Shown: positions 22,911-30,430 of the stretch, piece after piece | How the letters are laid out: each line of letters starts with the position of its first letter | Position numbering within the stretch: the first letter of the stretch is position 1 | Assembly (NCBI GenBank): GCA_964462945.1 | Contig: CAYWZW010000001.1 | Location: forward strand, 119,893 to 183,892 | DNA from: GCA-020343675 sp964462945 | Lineage (GTDB): Bacteria; Planctomycetota; Phycisphaerae; Sedimentisphaerales; Anaerobacaceae | Reading direction: 5' to 3' | DNA: 64,000 bases | The notes under the pieces: generated by a model | The model's input: the letters and a program-made list of their open reading frames with translations, nothing else | What the model was told of the DNA's origin: nothing | Database searches by the model: none | Translations under genes and position numbers: made by a program

Positions 22911-24748
22911 TTGACCACCTTGCCAAACGAGTTCTTCCCCTTCCGGCGATGGAAAAACCTCACCGAAAGCGGCACTATTATGAGCAGAATAACACACAGC
23001 TCACAACAAAAATCCAGCCATTCGCCGTATTTGCTGAAAAAAGTCGCTCTCTTGTCGATAGGCACCTTGTCCATGAGCCACCCGGCCATACCCGTTCGTG
23101 CCATCGCCTCTTGCGGCAAGGTTCCGCCCACGTACCCGTCTCGAACGCGCCCGAGGCTGTCGATCACACAGCTTATGCCGGTATTCACGCTTCGCAGCAC
23201 GGCAAGCCTGTTCTCCACGGCCCTGAAAGCGCAGACCGCGGCGTGCTGAGGAAGCTCCTCGCTGGGCAAGACTTGTTCATCTTTGAACCGGACAAACCAG
23301 CCGTCGTTGCTTATGTTCACAAGCCAGTCGAGCCTCTTTTGCCCATGCTCGTCCAGGGCAAATCGCCGGGCAATCGCCGGGACGGTGTCCTCATAACAAA
23401 TCATGACGCCGAATCTGTGAACTCGATTATTTTCTGCCACCAAGACACCAAGACCCGAAGAATCATTTTGTTTCTTATCTATATCTAATTGGCTTTGTGA
23501 CTTCGTGACTTCGTGGCTAATCTCCTCATATTCGCGCCCGGCCATTTCAAACACCGTGTATTCGCTGCCGTAGTCGAGCGAGTAATCGAAATTGTAGGGA
23601 ATGAACTTGACCTTCATCAAAAGCTCATAAAACCACGCCAAGGGCCTGCGTAACGGCAGCACCTCCCCGAAGGGCACCAGGTGAATCTTGTCGTACCGCT
23701 TTGCGTCCCGCTGTCCATCGGGCCGGTAGAGAAACGCCGAGTTGTATCTGGCCAGATAGCGGTCTGCGCCGTTTTGTTGAATCTCGGCGCCGTAGGCGCC
23801 CACAAGCACATACGCATTTCCTTGTGCGTGCTCTCCAAGGGCCTTGTCAAAAACTTCATGCTCCTGGGGAGAAACCAGGAATCGCCATACCGCCGCATCC
23901 AAATAAGCCTGCACCATGGTCTCGGGCCAGACAATCAGCTCGGCTCCGGCCGCGACGGCGGCCTTGCTGTGCTCCATCAATCCGTTGAACAAATTGTCGC
24001 CCGACTCAAACGTCCTCTTCACCGACTGAGGGACGTTCGACTGCAGCGACGCAACCAACGGGCCGGCCTCGACGCAATCACCCTCCTGACCGATCCGCCA
24101 GCGCCCATAGACGACGGCGGCGACCACCGCGGAACCGACAACGGCAAATGACAATAATGAATATCGAATGTCGAATGTCAAACGACGAACCTGACGAGCC
24201 GCCAAGATCAACTCAGCTAACAGGCCGTTGACCATCGCGATCAGAAACGAGACCCCGCCGGCCCCGAATAGGTCGGCGATCTGGATGAGCGTGATGTTTT
24301 GATATTGGCTGTGCGCCAGGAACCGCCAGAAGAAGCCGCCCAAGAATAAGCCCTGCATCCGTTCGACGCCGACGATTAACACAGCCGAGGCCAGAAACAA
24401 CGGAATTTTCTTTATCCGGCAATAACGCAGGCAAAGGGCCAGGATGGGCCACAGCAAAGCGGTGTACAGGCAAAAGACCAGCCAGCCGACAATCGTCACC
24501 GGAGCGACCCAGTAGAGATTACCCAGCCAGTAGAATAGCGAAACAACATAGCTCACAAAAAACAGACGCCGCGGCTTCGCTTCGGGTGAGCTGGCCAGAA
24601 TAAAGGGCACGAACGACACCCACGCTAACGGCGCCCAGCCTATCGGCGCCTGGATCACCGTCAGCATCACCGCACTGACCACCAGGAAGATTTTCGATTT
24701 TCGATCGGCAATCGGCATTCGGCAATCGGCATTCGGCGAGATCTTCAT
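22907..24748 (-). CDS. lnt: Apolipoprotein N-acyltransferase with repeat-derived insertions
   Basis: Encodes 613 aa; the family is usually about 500. After several membrane helices the nitrilase-like periplasmic domain carries the catalytic set Glu276 (VWPET), Lys354 (KIHLVPFGE) and Cys451 (ICYED). It adds the third acyl chain to lipoproteins in the inner membrane. Three places match repeat DNA: the N-terminus (ADCRMPIADRKSK, residues 6-18), RRLTFDIRYSLLSF (about 186-199) and a longer block around residues 408-440 (EVTKSQSQLDIDKKQNDSS) between Lys354 and Cys451. AGAGG lies 8 bases before the ATG, which overlaps the stop of the methyltransferase gene upstream. Confidence 0.9.
   Translation of the reverse strand: MKISPNADCRMPIADRKSKIFLVVSAVMLTVIQAPIGWAPLAWVSFVPFILASSPEAKPRRLFFVSYVVSLFYWLGNLYWVAPVTIVGWLVFCLYTALLWPILALCLRYCRIKKIPLFLASAVLIVGVERMQGLFLGGFFWRFLAHSQYQNITLIQIADLFGAGGVSFLIAMVNGLLAELILAARQVRRLTFDIRYSLLSFAVVGSAVVAAVVYGRWRIGQEGDCVEAGPLVASLQSNVPQSVKRTFESGDNLFNGLMEHSKAAVAAGAELIVWPETMVQAYLDAAVWRFLVSPQEHEVFDKALGEHAQGNAYVLVGAYGAEIQQNGADRYLARYNSAFLYRPDGQRDAKRYDKIHLVPFGEVLPLRRPLAWFYELLMKVKFIPYNFDYSLDYGSEYTVFEMAGREYEEISHEVTKSQSQLDIDKKQNDSSGLGVLVAENNRVHRFGVMICYEDTVPAIARRFALDEHGQKRLDWLVNISNDGWFVRFKDEQVLPSEELPQHAAVCAFRAVENRLAVLRSVNTGISCVIDSLGRVRDGYVGGTLPQEAMARTGMAGWLMDKVPIDKRATFFSKYGEWLDFCCELCVILLIIVPLSVRFFHRRKGKNSFGKVVK
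23431..23525. repeat. Short tandem repeats inside lnt
   Basis: Contains 8-bp pairs CACCAAGA-CACCAAGA (near 23438) and GACTTCGT-GACTTCGT (near 23498) flanking an AT-rich middle. It is translated in frame on the minus strand as a Ser/Gln/Lys/Asp-rich loop of about 32 residues. Confidence 0.75.
24152..24183. repeat. Heptamer repeat inside lnt (CGAATGT units)
   Basis: AATAT-CGAATGT-CGAATGT-CAAACG; encodes the segment RLTFDIRYS of Lnt. Confidence 0.7.
24688..24740. repeat. Heptamer repeat at the 5' end of lnt
   Basis: GATTTTC-GATTTTC-GATCGGC-AATCGGC-ATTCGGC-AATCGGC-ATTCGGC. It encodes the first 20 residues of Lnt ahead of the first membrane helix. Confidence 0.85.
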
Positions 24749-25737
24749 TCTAAATCCTCTAAAGCCGTCGCCATTTCTTTTGTGCTATAGTGCTTGCGGT
24801 TGCTCATCCGCACCGTAAATTGACTGGTAAAAAGCCTTAAGAGATTTCTGTCGGCGGCGATTTCTCGCGGTGGTATTTGCATGTCACGTGAGAGCCGTTT
24901 GACCTCATCCAGCTCCGCTTTCGATTTGCGATTTGCGATTTGCGATTTGCGATTTTCAATCGGCAATCGGCAGTCGGCAATCGGCAGTCGCCAATCGGCC
25001 TTCAATCGGGCCAGACGTCTGTCTGAATTCTCGACGTACGTCTGCGATATTTCGACGCCGACATAGTTTCGGCCCAGTTGATACGCTGCTGCTGCGGTGG
25101 TCCCGGAGCCGCTAAAGGGATCCAGCACGCAGTCTCCCGGATTAGAGCTTGCCGCGATGATCCTCTTGAGCAGGCCCTCCGGCATCTGACAGGGATGCCA
25201 GCCGGCACGTTCCTTAAACGTCCCACAGACCCGCGAGTATCCGTCCCACACGTCATCCGGCATTTTTCCCGCGGGGTTGGCGCGTCTGTCGTTATAGATA
25301 AGCTGTCGGTCCGAAGGCACGCGCACGGCCCGGTCATTGAACGTGAAGTGCTTATGGTCATGGGCGAAGTAAAAGATGTGCGTGTGCGCTCGTGCGAATT
25401 TGTTTTTCGTCTGCTGGCCGAAGGTGTAGTGCCATATTATCCAGTTCCGCATGAAAAGGCCCAGCTCGTCGGCTATGATTTTGACATGGGCGGCGTAGTC
25501 ATCGCCGATGGCTATGTAGAATGAGCCGTGCGGCTTCAAGACCTTCTTGCAGACGGCCATCCACTCTCTCGTCCAGGCAACGTATTTGTCGGTGGTGACT
25601 TCATCGTGGTACTTGTCGTATTTGTAGCCGATATTGAACGGCGGATCGGCAAAGATCAGGTCCGCAAAAGGCTCCCTGACCTCGCCCAGCACCTCGATAC
25701 AATCGCCGCATATAATCCTGTTGAGAAGCTCTTGCAT
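24745..25737 (-). CDS. Orphan DNA N6-adenine/N4-cytosine methyltransferase, beta class
   Basis: Encodes 330 aa. The catalytic DPPF (residues 31-34, ADPPFNIGYKYDKY) comes first and the SAM motif DPFSGSGTTAAAA (about 213-225) near the end, the order of beta-class amino-methyltransferases (M.HinfI/CcrM group). The segment between them is the target-recognition region. No restriction gene is adjacent, so it is an orphan modification enzyme. After the methylase core, residues about 243-273 (RLPIADCRLPIENRKSQIA) are encoded by heptamer repeats, followed by a further 55-residue basic domain. The stop overlaps the lnt start (ATGA). Confidence 0.9.
   Translation of the reverse strand: MQELLNRIICGDCIEVLGEVREPFADLIFADPPFNIGYKYDKYHDEVTTDKYVAWTREWMAVCKKVLKPHGSFYIAIGDDYAAHVKIIADELGLFMRNWIIWHYTFGQQTKNKFARAHTHIFYFAHDHKHFTFNDRAVRVPSDRQLIYNDRRANPAGKMPDDVWDGYSRVCGTFKERAGWHPCQMPEGLLKRIIAASSNPGDCVLDPFSGSGTTAAAAYQLGRNYVGVEISQTYVENSDRRLARLKADWRLPIADCRLPIENRKSQIANRKSKAELDEVKRLSRDMQIPPREIAADRNLLRLFTSQFTVRMSNRKHYSTKEMATALEDLE
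24918..25010. repeat. Longest heptamer repeat block in the window, inside the methyltransferase gene
   Basis: Plus strand: GATTTGC repeated four times, then GATTTTC-AATCGGC-AATCGGC-AGTCGGC-AATCGGC-AGTCGCC-AATCGGC. All units are 7 bp. It is translated in frame as repeating IADCRLP/ENRKSQI-type heptads. Confidence 0.9.
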
Positions 25738-25903
25738 GGCGCTATATTAAGAGCTCGCCGCAACTTTGCAAGGGAGAATTGATTTCACTGGCGCCACCCC
25801 GAATAAAGCGCCACCCGGCTAACAATCTCATCTCTTGTGGGACAAGTCCTTCGGTGCTGCCTGAGAACAGATAGGCATACGGCCCTCCGGTCCGTGAGAA
25901 ACC

Positions 25904-26608
25904 CTACTGACTCTGGCGAGGCTTGATGGCTTTTTGTTCGTTGAAGACCCGGCCGGTGAGGTAATCGGTGAAGGTGACCTTGACCGTCAAGGGCCCATCT
26001 CCCGATGCGTCGGGGTCGATTTTTGCGGCGACGTCGAACGTCAATCTGTAGTTGATGGTCAGCACGGTGTCAAACCAGAGCTTTCTAAGCTCACCCGAAG
26101 TCACGTGCCACTGGCCGAGCAGGGCGCCGTCTTGCGTCTTGTTCAGGTCCCAGAGCTGGACGTCCACGTCGCCGGCGGCCTTTATTTTATCGCCCTCCTC
26201 GTCCATCGGCTGGATATAGACAATCAGCTTTTCCTTCTTGCCGTCATTGTCCTTGTCGTAGAAGCCCGTGTATCTGCCGATCTTGACGCTCGTAAGACGC
26301 CGGAGGTTTTCGAGCTTGACCTGCTCGGGCAGGCCGGAGAGGACCTGCACCTGCTCTTTGAGCTGCTTGTTTTCGGCCTGGGACTGGTCGATTTGCTCCT
26401 GCTGTTGGGTCTTTTCCTGCGTCAACTGCTCAATTTGTGCAGCCAGCGCGTCTTTTTCCTGCGTGTTCTGGCAGCCCGCAAGGGACAGAACACAGAACAC
26501 AAAAGGCAGGACTAAGAATATCGAATATCGAATAACGAATTTCCAAGTCAGAAGTTCTTGAATCAGCGTTCGATATTCGATATTGGACATTCGATATTGG
26601 ACATTCAT
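25904..26608 (-). CDS. Coiled-coil lipoprotein whose signal peptide arises from repeat DNA
   Basis: Encodes 234 aa. The N-terminal 35 residues are read from heptamer repeats (NVQYRMSNIEYRTLIQEL; VIRYSIF), then a lipobox LSLAGC (about residue 46) starts the mature protein. A coiled coil (about 52-95, Gln/Glu/Lys rich) is followed by a beta-rich domain with a possible calcium-like loop (DKDNDGKKEK) and strands to the C-terminus. The ATG overlaps the clpP stop (ATGA). Likely an envelope lipoprotein; function unknown. The alternative in-frame start at 26590 also lies in the repeat. Confidence 0.75.
   Translation of the reverse strand: MNVQYRMSNIEYRTLIQELLTWKFVIRYSIFLVLPFVFCVLSLAGCQNTQEKDALAAQIEQLTQEKTQQQEQIDQSQAENKQLKEQVQVLSGLPEQVKLENLRRLTSVKIGRYTGFYDKDNDGKKEKLIVYIQPMDEEGDKIKAAGDVDVQLWDLNKTQDGALLGQWHVTSGELRKLWFDTVLTINYRLTFDVAAKIDPDASGDGPLTVKVTFTDYLTGRVFNEQKAIKPRQSQ
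26515..26606. repeat. Heptamer repeat at the 5' end of the coiled-coil lipoprotein
   Basis: Contains CGAATAT-CGAATAA-CGAATTT and, after a spacer, GATATTC-GATATTG-GACATTC-GATATTG-GACATTC. Together they code for the N-terminal 30 residues of the lipoprotein on the minus strand. Two ACAGAAC units lie just before, at about 26486. Confidence 0.85.
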
Positions 26609-27258
26609 TGTCGTTCTTGCTCCGGCTGCTCGGGCTGCTCCGGCCGGCGGACGATTTCGGGGGCTTTTTGCAGGACCCTGTCGGCCAGTCCGTATTCAAT
26701 CGCCTCGGCGGCGTCCAGCCAGAGGTTCCGGTCGCAGTCCTTTTCGACTTTCTCGGCCGCCTGGCCGGTGTGCTTGGCCACGATGTCATAGAGCCGGGCT
26801 CGCAGCCGCAATATTTCCTGGGCCTCGATGTCCAGGTCGGTCGCCGGCCCGATCAACTGCCCGGAGATGAGCGGCTGGTGCAGGAGAATTCTGTTGTTGG
26901 CCAGGAGGAACCGCTTGCCGGGCTTGCCGCCGGCCAGTAAGACGGCGGCCATGCTGGCCGCCTGCCCGACGCAGTAGGTCGCCACGTCGCATCGCAGAAA
27001 CTGCATCGTATCGTAGATCGCCAGCCCCGCCGTGATCGAGCCGCCCGGGGAATGGATGTAGAATTGAATATCGGTCTTTGAGTCTTCATTGCTCAGGAAA
27101 AGCATCTGGGCGATGATCAGGTTGGCGGTGACATCGTCGATCGGCCCGCCGAGAAAGACGATTCTGTCTTTGAGCAGTCTCGAATAGATGTCGTAGGCCC
27201 GCTCGGTTCGACCGCTTTTCTCAATAACTATCGGCACCAAATTCTGATTCAAGCTCAT
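26605..27258 (-). CDS. clpP: ATP-dependent Clp protease proteolytic subunit (second copy)
   Basis: Encodes 217 aa. Ser102 (GQAASMAAVLLAG), His127 (ILLHQPL) and Asp176 (DCDRNLWL) make the catalytic triad; YIHSPGGSI is the substrate-binding strand. It forms the barrel-shaped protease that works with ClpX or ClpA. The C-terminal PEQPEQPEQ tail is unusual. AGGAG 6 bases before the ATG. It lies directly downstream of another clpP and of tig, an arrangement that suggests a hetero-oligomeric ClpP1P2 particle; that is inference. Confidence 0.93.
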   Translation of the reverse strand: MSLNQNLVPIVIEKSGRTERAYDIYSRLLKDRIVFLGGPIDDVTANLIIAQMLFLSNEDSKTDIQFYIHSPGGSITAGLAIYDTMQFLRCDVATYCVGQAASMAAVLLAGGKPGKRFLLANNRILLHQPLISGQLIGPATDLDIEAQEILRLRARLYDIVAKHTGQAAEKVEKDCDRNLWLDAAEAIEYGLADRVLQKAPEIVRRPEQPEQPEQERQ

Positions 27259-27277
27259 TTGCTACTCCTGTGTGAGA

Positions 27278-27374
27278 AGATTTTCGATCTGCGAATGCCG
27301 ATTTTCGATTTGCGATCGGCAATCGGCAAGCGGCAATCGGCAAGCGGCAATCGGCAATCGCCCCTTGGCAATCG
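27278..27374. repeat. Heptamer repeat between the two clpP genes
   Basis: GATTTTC-GATCTGC-GAATGCC-GATTTTC-GATTTGC-GATCGGC, then alternating GGCAATC and GGCAAGC units six times. It fills almost the whole 118-bp spacer. Confidence 0.9.
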
Positions 27375-27376
27375 CG

Positions 27377-28003
27377 TTACTTCTTTTCGTCCTTTTTCTC
27401 TTTATCTTTTTCTGCACGTTTTTCTTTGTCTTCTTCCTGCAGCACCTCGTCGATCAGGCCGTATTCGTGCGCCTCCTGGGCCGTCATGTATCTGTCTCTC
27501 TCGGTCTCAGCGATGATTCTCTCGACCGGCTGGCCCGTGTGTTTGGCGAGAATTTCATTGATCATTTTCTTGGCTTTGAGGATCTCTTCGGCCTGGATTT
27601 TGATATCGGCCGCCTGGCCGCTCACTCCGCCCCAGGGCTGGTGAAGCATCACTTTGGCGTGCGAAAGGGCGTGTCGTCTGCCCTTTGTGCCGGCCGTCAG
27701 GATGACTGCGGCCCCCGACTGTGCCCTGCCGATGCAATAGGTTGCGACCGGAGAGCCGACATAGCGTATCGTATCGTAAATCGCCATCGTGTCGTCCACG
27801 GTGCCGCCCGGGGAATTGATGTACAAGCTGATTTCGCTGTTGCGCTTCAGATTGTCCAGGTACAGCATCTTCATGATAACCTCGGCGGCCCGTTGATAGG
27901 ATATTTCTCCGATCAAGAACACGATGCGGTTCTCCAGCAGCATGTCGTCGAGACTCATCTGGCGATAACGCTGATATGGGCCGTACTGATCGTACATGTT
28001 CAT
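27377..28003 (-). CDS. clpP: ATP-dependent Clp protease proteolytic subunit (first copy)
   Basis: Encodes 208 aa. Catalytic Ser96 (GRAQSGAAVILTAG), His121 (VMLHQPWGG) and Asp170 (TERDRYM) are present; the Ser is in GRAQSGAA rather than the usual GQAASM, a mild variation. Charged C-terminal tail of Glu/Lys (DKEKRAEKDKEKKDEKK). GGAGG 8 bases before the ATG at 28003 sets the start; the frame open to 28087 is not needed. Gene order tig-clpP-clpP resembles tig-clpP-clpX, but clpX is not in the window. Confidence 0.92.
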   Translation of the reverse strand: MNMYDQYGPYQRYRQMSLDDMLLENRIVFLIGEISYQRAAEVIMKMLYLDNLKRNSEISLYINSPGGTVDDTMAIYDTIRYVGSPVATYCIGRAQSGAAVILTAGTKGRRHALSHAKVMLHQPWGGVSGQAADIKIQAEEILKAKKMINEILAKHTGQPVERIIAETERDRYMTAQEAHEYGLIDEVLQEEDKEKRAEKDKEKKDEKK

Positions 28004-28160
28004 GTTTACTGCCTCCATTCCCCTCTTACACGGGGGCGCGAAGCCGAATCCCTTCGCAAGTTCTCGTGCTCGATGCTCAACAGACATTCATAACTCCCTT
28101 TACTCAAGTCTCAGACGCGCCAGAACCGCTATGACGGCAGCGCAAGGTTGTTTGGCGTTC

Positions 28161-29672
28161 TCAGGTTTGTTTTTCGTCGGGCTCGGCCGTCTTCTTCGCC
28201 GCCTTTTTCGCCGATCGTTTGGCCGTCGTCTTGGCGGCTTTCCTGGGCTTCTTGGCTTTCTTTTCGGCCTTCGTCTCGGTGATCGTGGCCGTCTCGAGCA
28301 GCTTGGCGATGCACTTGTCCTGGCGTACCTCTAAACTGAACTGGGCCAGCGAACCGTTGCGCGCCATCTCCTCTCGCATCCTTTCGGGCCGCTGTCCCCT
28401 CTGCATGGCCAACTGAGCGATATGGCCGTTGATTTCTTCGTCGCTCACACTGATCCCGAGCTTATCGGCGACCTTATCCATGATGAAGAACGTTTTGAGC
28501 TGTTGCTTGGCCTGTTGTTCGCTGCCGGCCTGAAGCTGCTCAATCTGCTCTGCAATCTGCTCGCGGGACAACCCCCGCAAAAGCAGGTTGGTGTACTGTC
28601 TTTGCAGGACGCTGCTGGCCTGTTGGGCGACCACGTCCAGCGGCAGGTCAAAGTCCGTATTGTCCAGCAGATATTTGTCAATCTGCTCGCGCATCTTCGT
28701 TCGCCCCTGCGTTTCCAGCTGGCTCTGGAGGATATCCTGGATCTTGTCCCGCAGCTCGTCCTCGTTCTCGACGCCGTGCCGCTTCAGCAGGTTCTCGTCC
28801 AGCTCAGCGGGCTTGAGCCACTTGATATCCTTCACGGCGATCTGGATGTCCACCTTCTTTCCGCGATACTCCTCTCTGAAAAAGGTCTTCGGGACCTCGA
28901 CGCTGGTCTGTCTGGTGTCCCCCGCTTTGGCCCCGACCAGCAGCTTGTCGAGCCCTTCAACCGGGATGACCCCGACAAAACCGTTCTGCCTGACGTATAT
29001 CTCGACGTTGTCGAGCTTCTGCTCTTCTTCAACTGCCTCGACTTTGAGGACCACCTCGGCAATGATCTGATCGTCAAGCTCGGCGGGGACGTCATCCGGC
29101 CGCGGCGTCCAAATCCCCGACCATCGTCGCTCCTGCTCGATCTGTCTGTCGATCTGCTCATCCGTCACTTCCAGCGCCGTGCGGGTGACCGGAATACCTT
29201 CAAGCCCGGGCAGCTCAAATTCGGGACGCACCTCGACCTCGAAATCGAACTTCAGCGGGCCTTCGGCCGGCAGCTCGATCTTCTCAAAGTCAATATCCGG
29301 CTCGCCGATGGTCTTCAGCTCGCTGTCCTTGACCGCCGCTTCGCTCGCGTCGGCCAGCAGCTTCAATTTAACCTGCTCCGTTGTCTCCTTGCCGAATCTT
29401 CTCTCCAGCAGCCTGCGGGGCGCCCGGCCCTTTCTAAAACCCGGCACCAGCGCCTCTTTACGCAGAGTCTCATACTGCTCGTTTGTCGCCTTCTTGATCT
29501 TCTGCTCGGGGATCTCTATGATGATTTTCTTCCTGCAGGGCCCCGCCCCTTCGATCGTCACGGTATTCTTCAGTTCGGCGGCTTCTTCCTTCGGTTCCGT
29601 GGACTGGTCCGCCCCGCCGGTGGCGGGCTGGCCTTCTTCCTTGACATCGGTGGATTGTTCTTCTTCAGCCAT
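28161..29672 (-). CDS. tig: Trigger factor with a histone-like basic tail
   Basis: Encodes 503 aa (family about 430-450). After a Glu/Gln-rich leader, the ribosome-docking motif GFRKGRAP is at about residues 73-80, then the PPIase-like middle domain (ELDDQIIAEVVLKVEAVEE ... VGVIPVEGLDKLLVGAKAGD) and the helical arms/C-terminal domain (LDENLLKRHGVENEDELRD). It binds nascent chains at the ribosome exit. The last 45 residues are Lys/Ala-rich (KKAKKPRKAAKTTAKRSAKK), as in histone H1-like proteins. GGAG 8 bases before the ATG at 29672. Confidence 0.93.
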   Translation of the reverse strand: MAEEEQSTDVKEEGQPATGGADQSTEPKEEAAELKNTVTIEGAGPCRKKIIIEIPEQKIKKATNEQYETLRKEALVPGFRKGRAPRRLLERRFGKETTEQVKLKLLADASEAAVKDSELKTIGEPDIDFEKIELPAEGPLKFDFEVEVRPEFELPGLEGIPVTRTALEVTDEQIDRQIEQERRWSGIWTPRPDDVPAELDDQIIAEVVLKVEAVEEEQKLDNVEIYVRQNGFVGVIPVEGLDKLLVGAKAGDTRQTSVEVPKTFFREEYRGKKVDIQIAVKDIKWLKPAELDENLLKRHGVENEDELRDKIQDILQSQLETQGRTKMREQIDKYLLDNTDFDLPLDVVAQQASSVLQRQYTNLLLRGLSREQIAEQIEQLQAGSEQQAKQQLKTFFIMDKVADKLGISVSDEEINGHIAQLAMQRGQRPERMREEMARNGSLAQFSLEVRQDKCIAKLLETATITETKAEKKAKKPRKAAKTTAKRSAKKAAKKTAEPDEKQT

Positions 29673-29886
29673 TTCGGTGCTCCAACGCGCTTTACGCAAC
29701 CCCATAAGATAAACAAAAAAGGCATCAGGCAAACATCGCCTTTAGCCCGGTCTTCACGATTCTTTATCCCGCGCCAATCCACTCGGGCTCCCGCCCGGCA
29801 GGCGCCGGACCTGAACGTATCGGAGACCCACGCCCAGCTATACTTAGCCGGTAACTCGCCGATACTATGTTAAGAAAGTTCCGGAA

Positions 29887-29958
29887 AGCGGGTGATGAGA
29901 TTTGAACTCACGACATTCACGTTGGCAACGTGACGCTCTACCACTGAGCTACACCCGC
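29887..29958 (-). tRNA. tRNA-Gly (GCC)
   Basis: The minus strand folds into a full 72-base cloverleaf: acceptor GCGGGTG/CACCCGC, D arm with AGCTCAGTGGTAGAGC, anticodon loop TTGCCAA with anticodon GCC, and T arm with GTTCAAATC. The CCA end is not encoded. Confidence 0.97.
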
Positions 29959-29967
29959 AAATTCGCA

Positions 29968-30012
29968 CCCCCTGCCCTTGCAGGGGCAAGCCTGTCCCCG
30001 CAGAAGCGGGGA
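29968..30012. repeat. Two adjacent short hairpins after tRNA-Gly
   Basis: CCCCTGC (29969-29975) pairs with GCAGGGG (29980-29986), and TCCCCGC (29995-30001) with GCGGGGA (30006-30012); both have 4-base loops. They lie just upstream of the tRNA gene and are followed by CTCGTAT heptamers at 30017-30030. They resemble REP-like units. Confidence 0.5.
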
Positions 30013-30179
30013 TAACTCGTATCTCGTATTTCGAGTCTGCTTTGCGACGAACGCAATACTATTAAAAGATTATAGGATTTCTTATCGTCCATGCAAGGGC
30101 TTTTTTTGCAAAAAATTTGGTCCAAACCGACCCGGATTCCCGCCCACACGACGAAATCTTTCCGACGGCGGACTCACAT

Positions 30180-30208
30180 TTGACGTTGAACCGCCCTTCT
30201 GTTACAAT
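30180..30208 (+). promoter_or_regulatory. Promoter, probably of the isoaspartyl methyltransferase gene
   Basis: TTGACG (30180-30185) and TACAAT (30203-30208) are 17 bases apart. The gene starts about 220 bases downstream, so the leader would be long; no gene lies between. Confidence 0.5.
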
Positions 30209-30430
30209 AACCGCCGCGATCGATGCGGCCCTTAGAAACGTGTACAATGAGGGTATCTTGGGACTCTGAGCAGGCCGCTCCATAGTGGAGCATCTCGGAT
30301 ATTCAGTCAGCGCCTGGAAATCTTCGGGCTTGGTCGCAAAATGACTGTGAAAGTCAGAGAAACAGAGTGAATTGTCAATCGCACATCGGCCGCCATGAAT
30401 CGTAGATGCTAAATGCGGGACTGAGAGGAT

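Noticed and set aside
27278..27374. Possible CRISPR array in the heptamer repeats
   Set aside because: Units are 7 bp with no unique spacers; no cas gene nearby. A tandem array, not CRISPR.
28422..29873. 483-codon open frame antisense to tig
   Set aside because: Shadow of the trigger-factor gene; runs past both gene boundaries and has no start signal.
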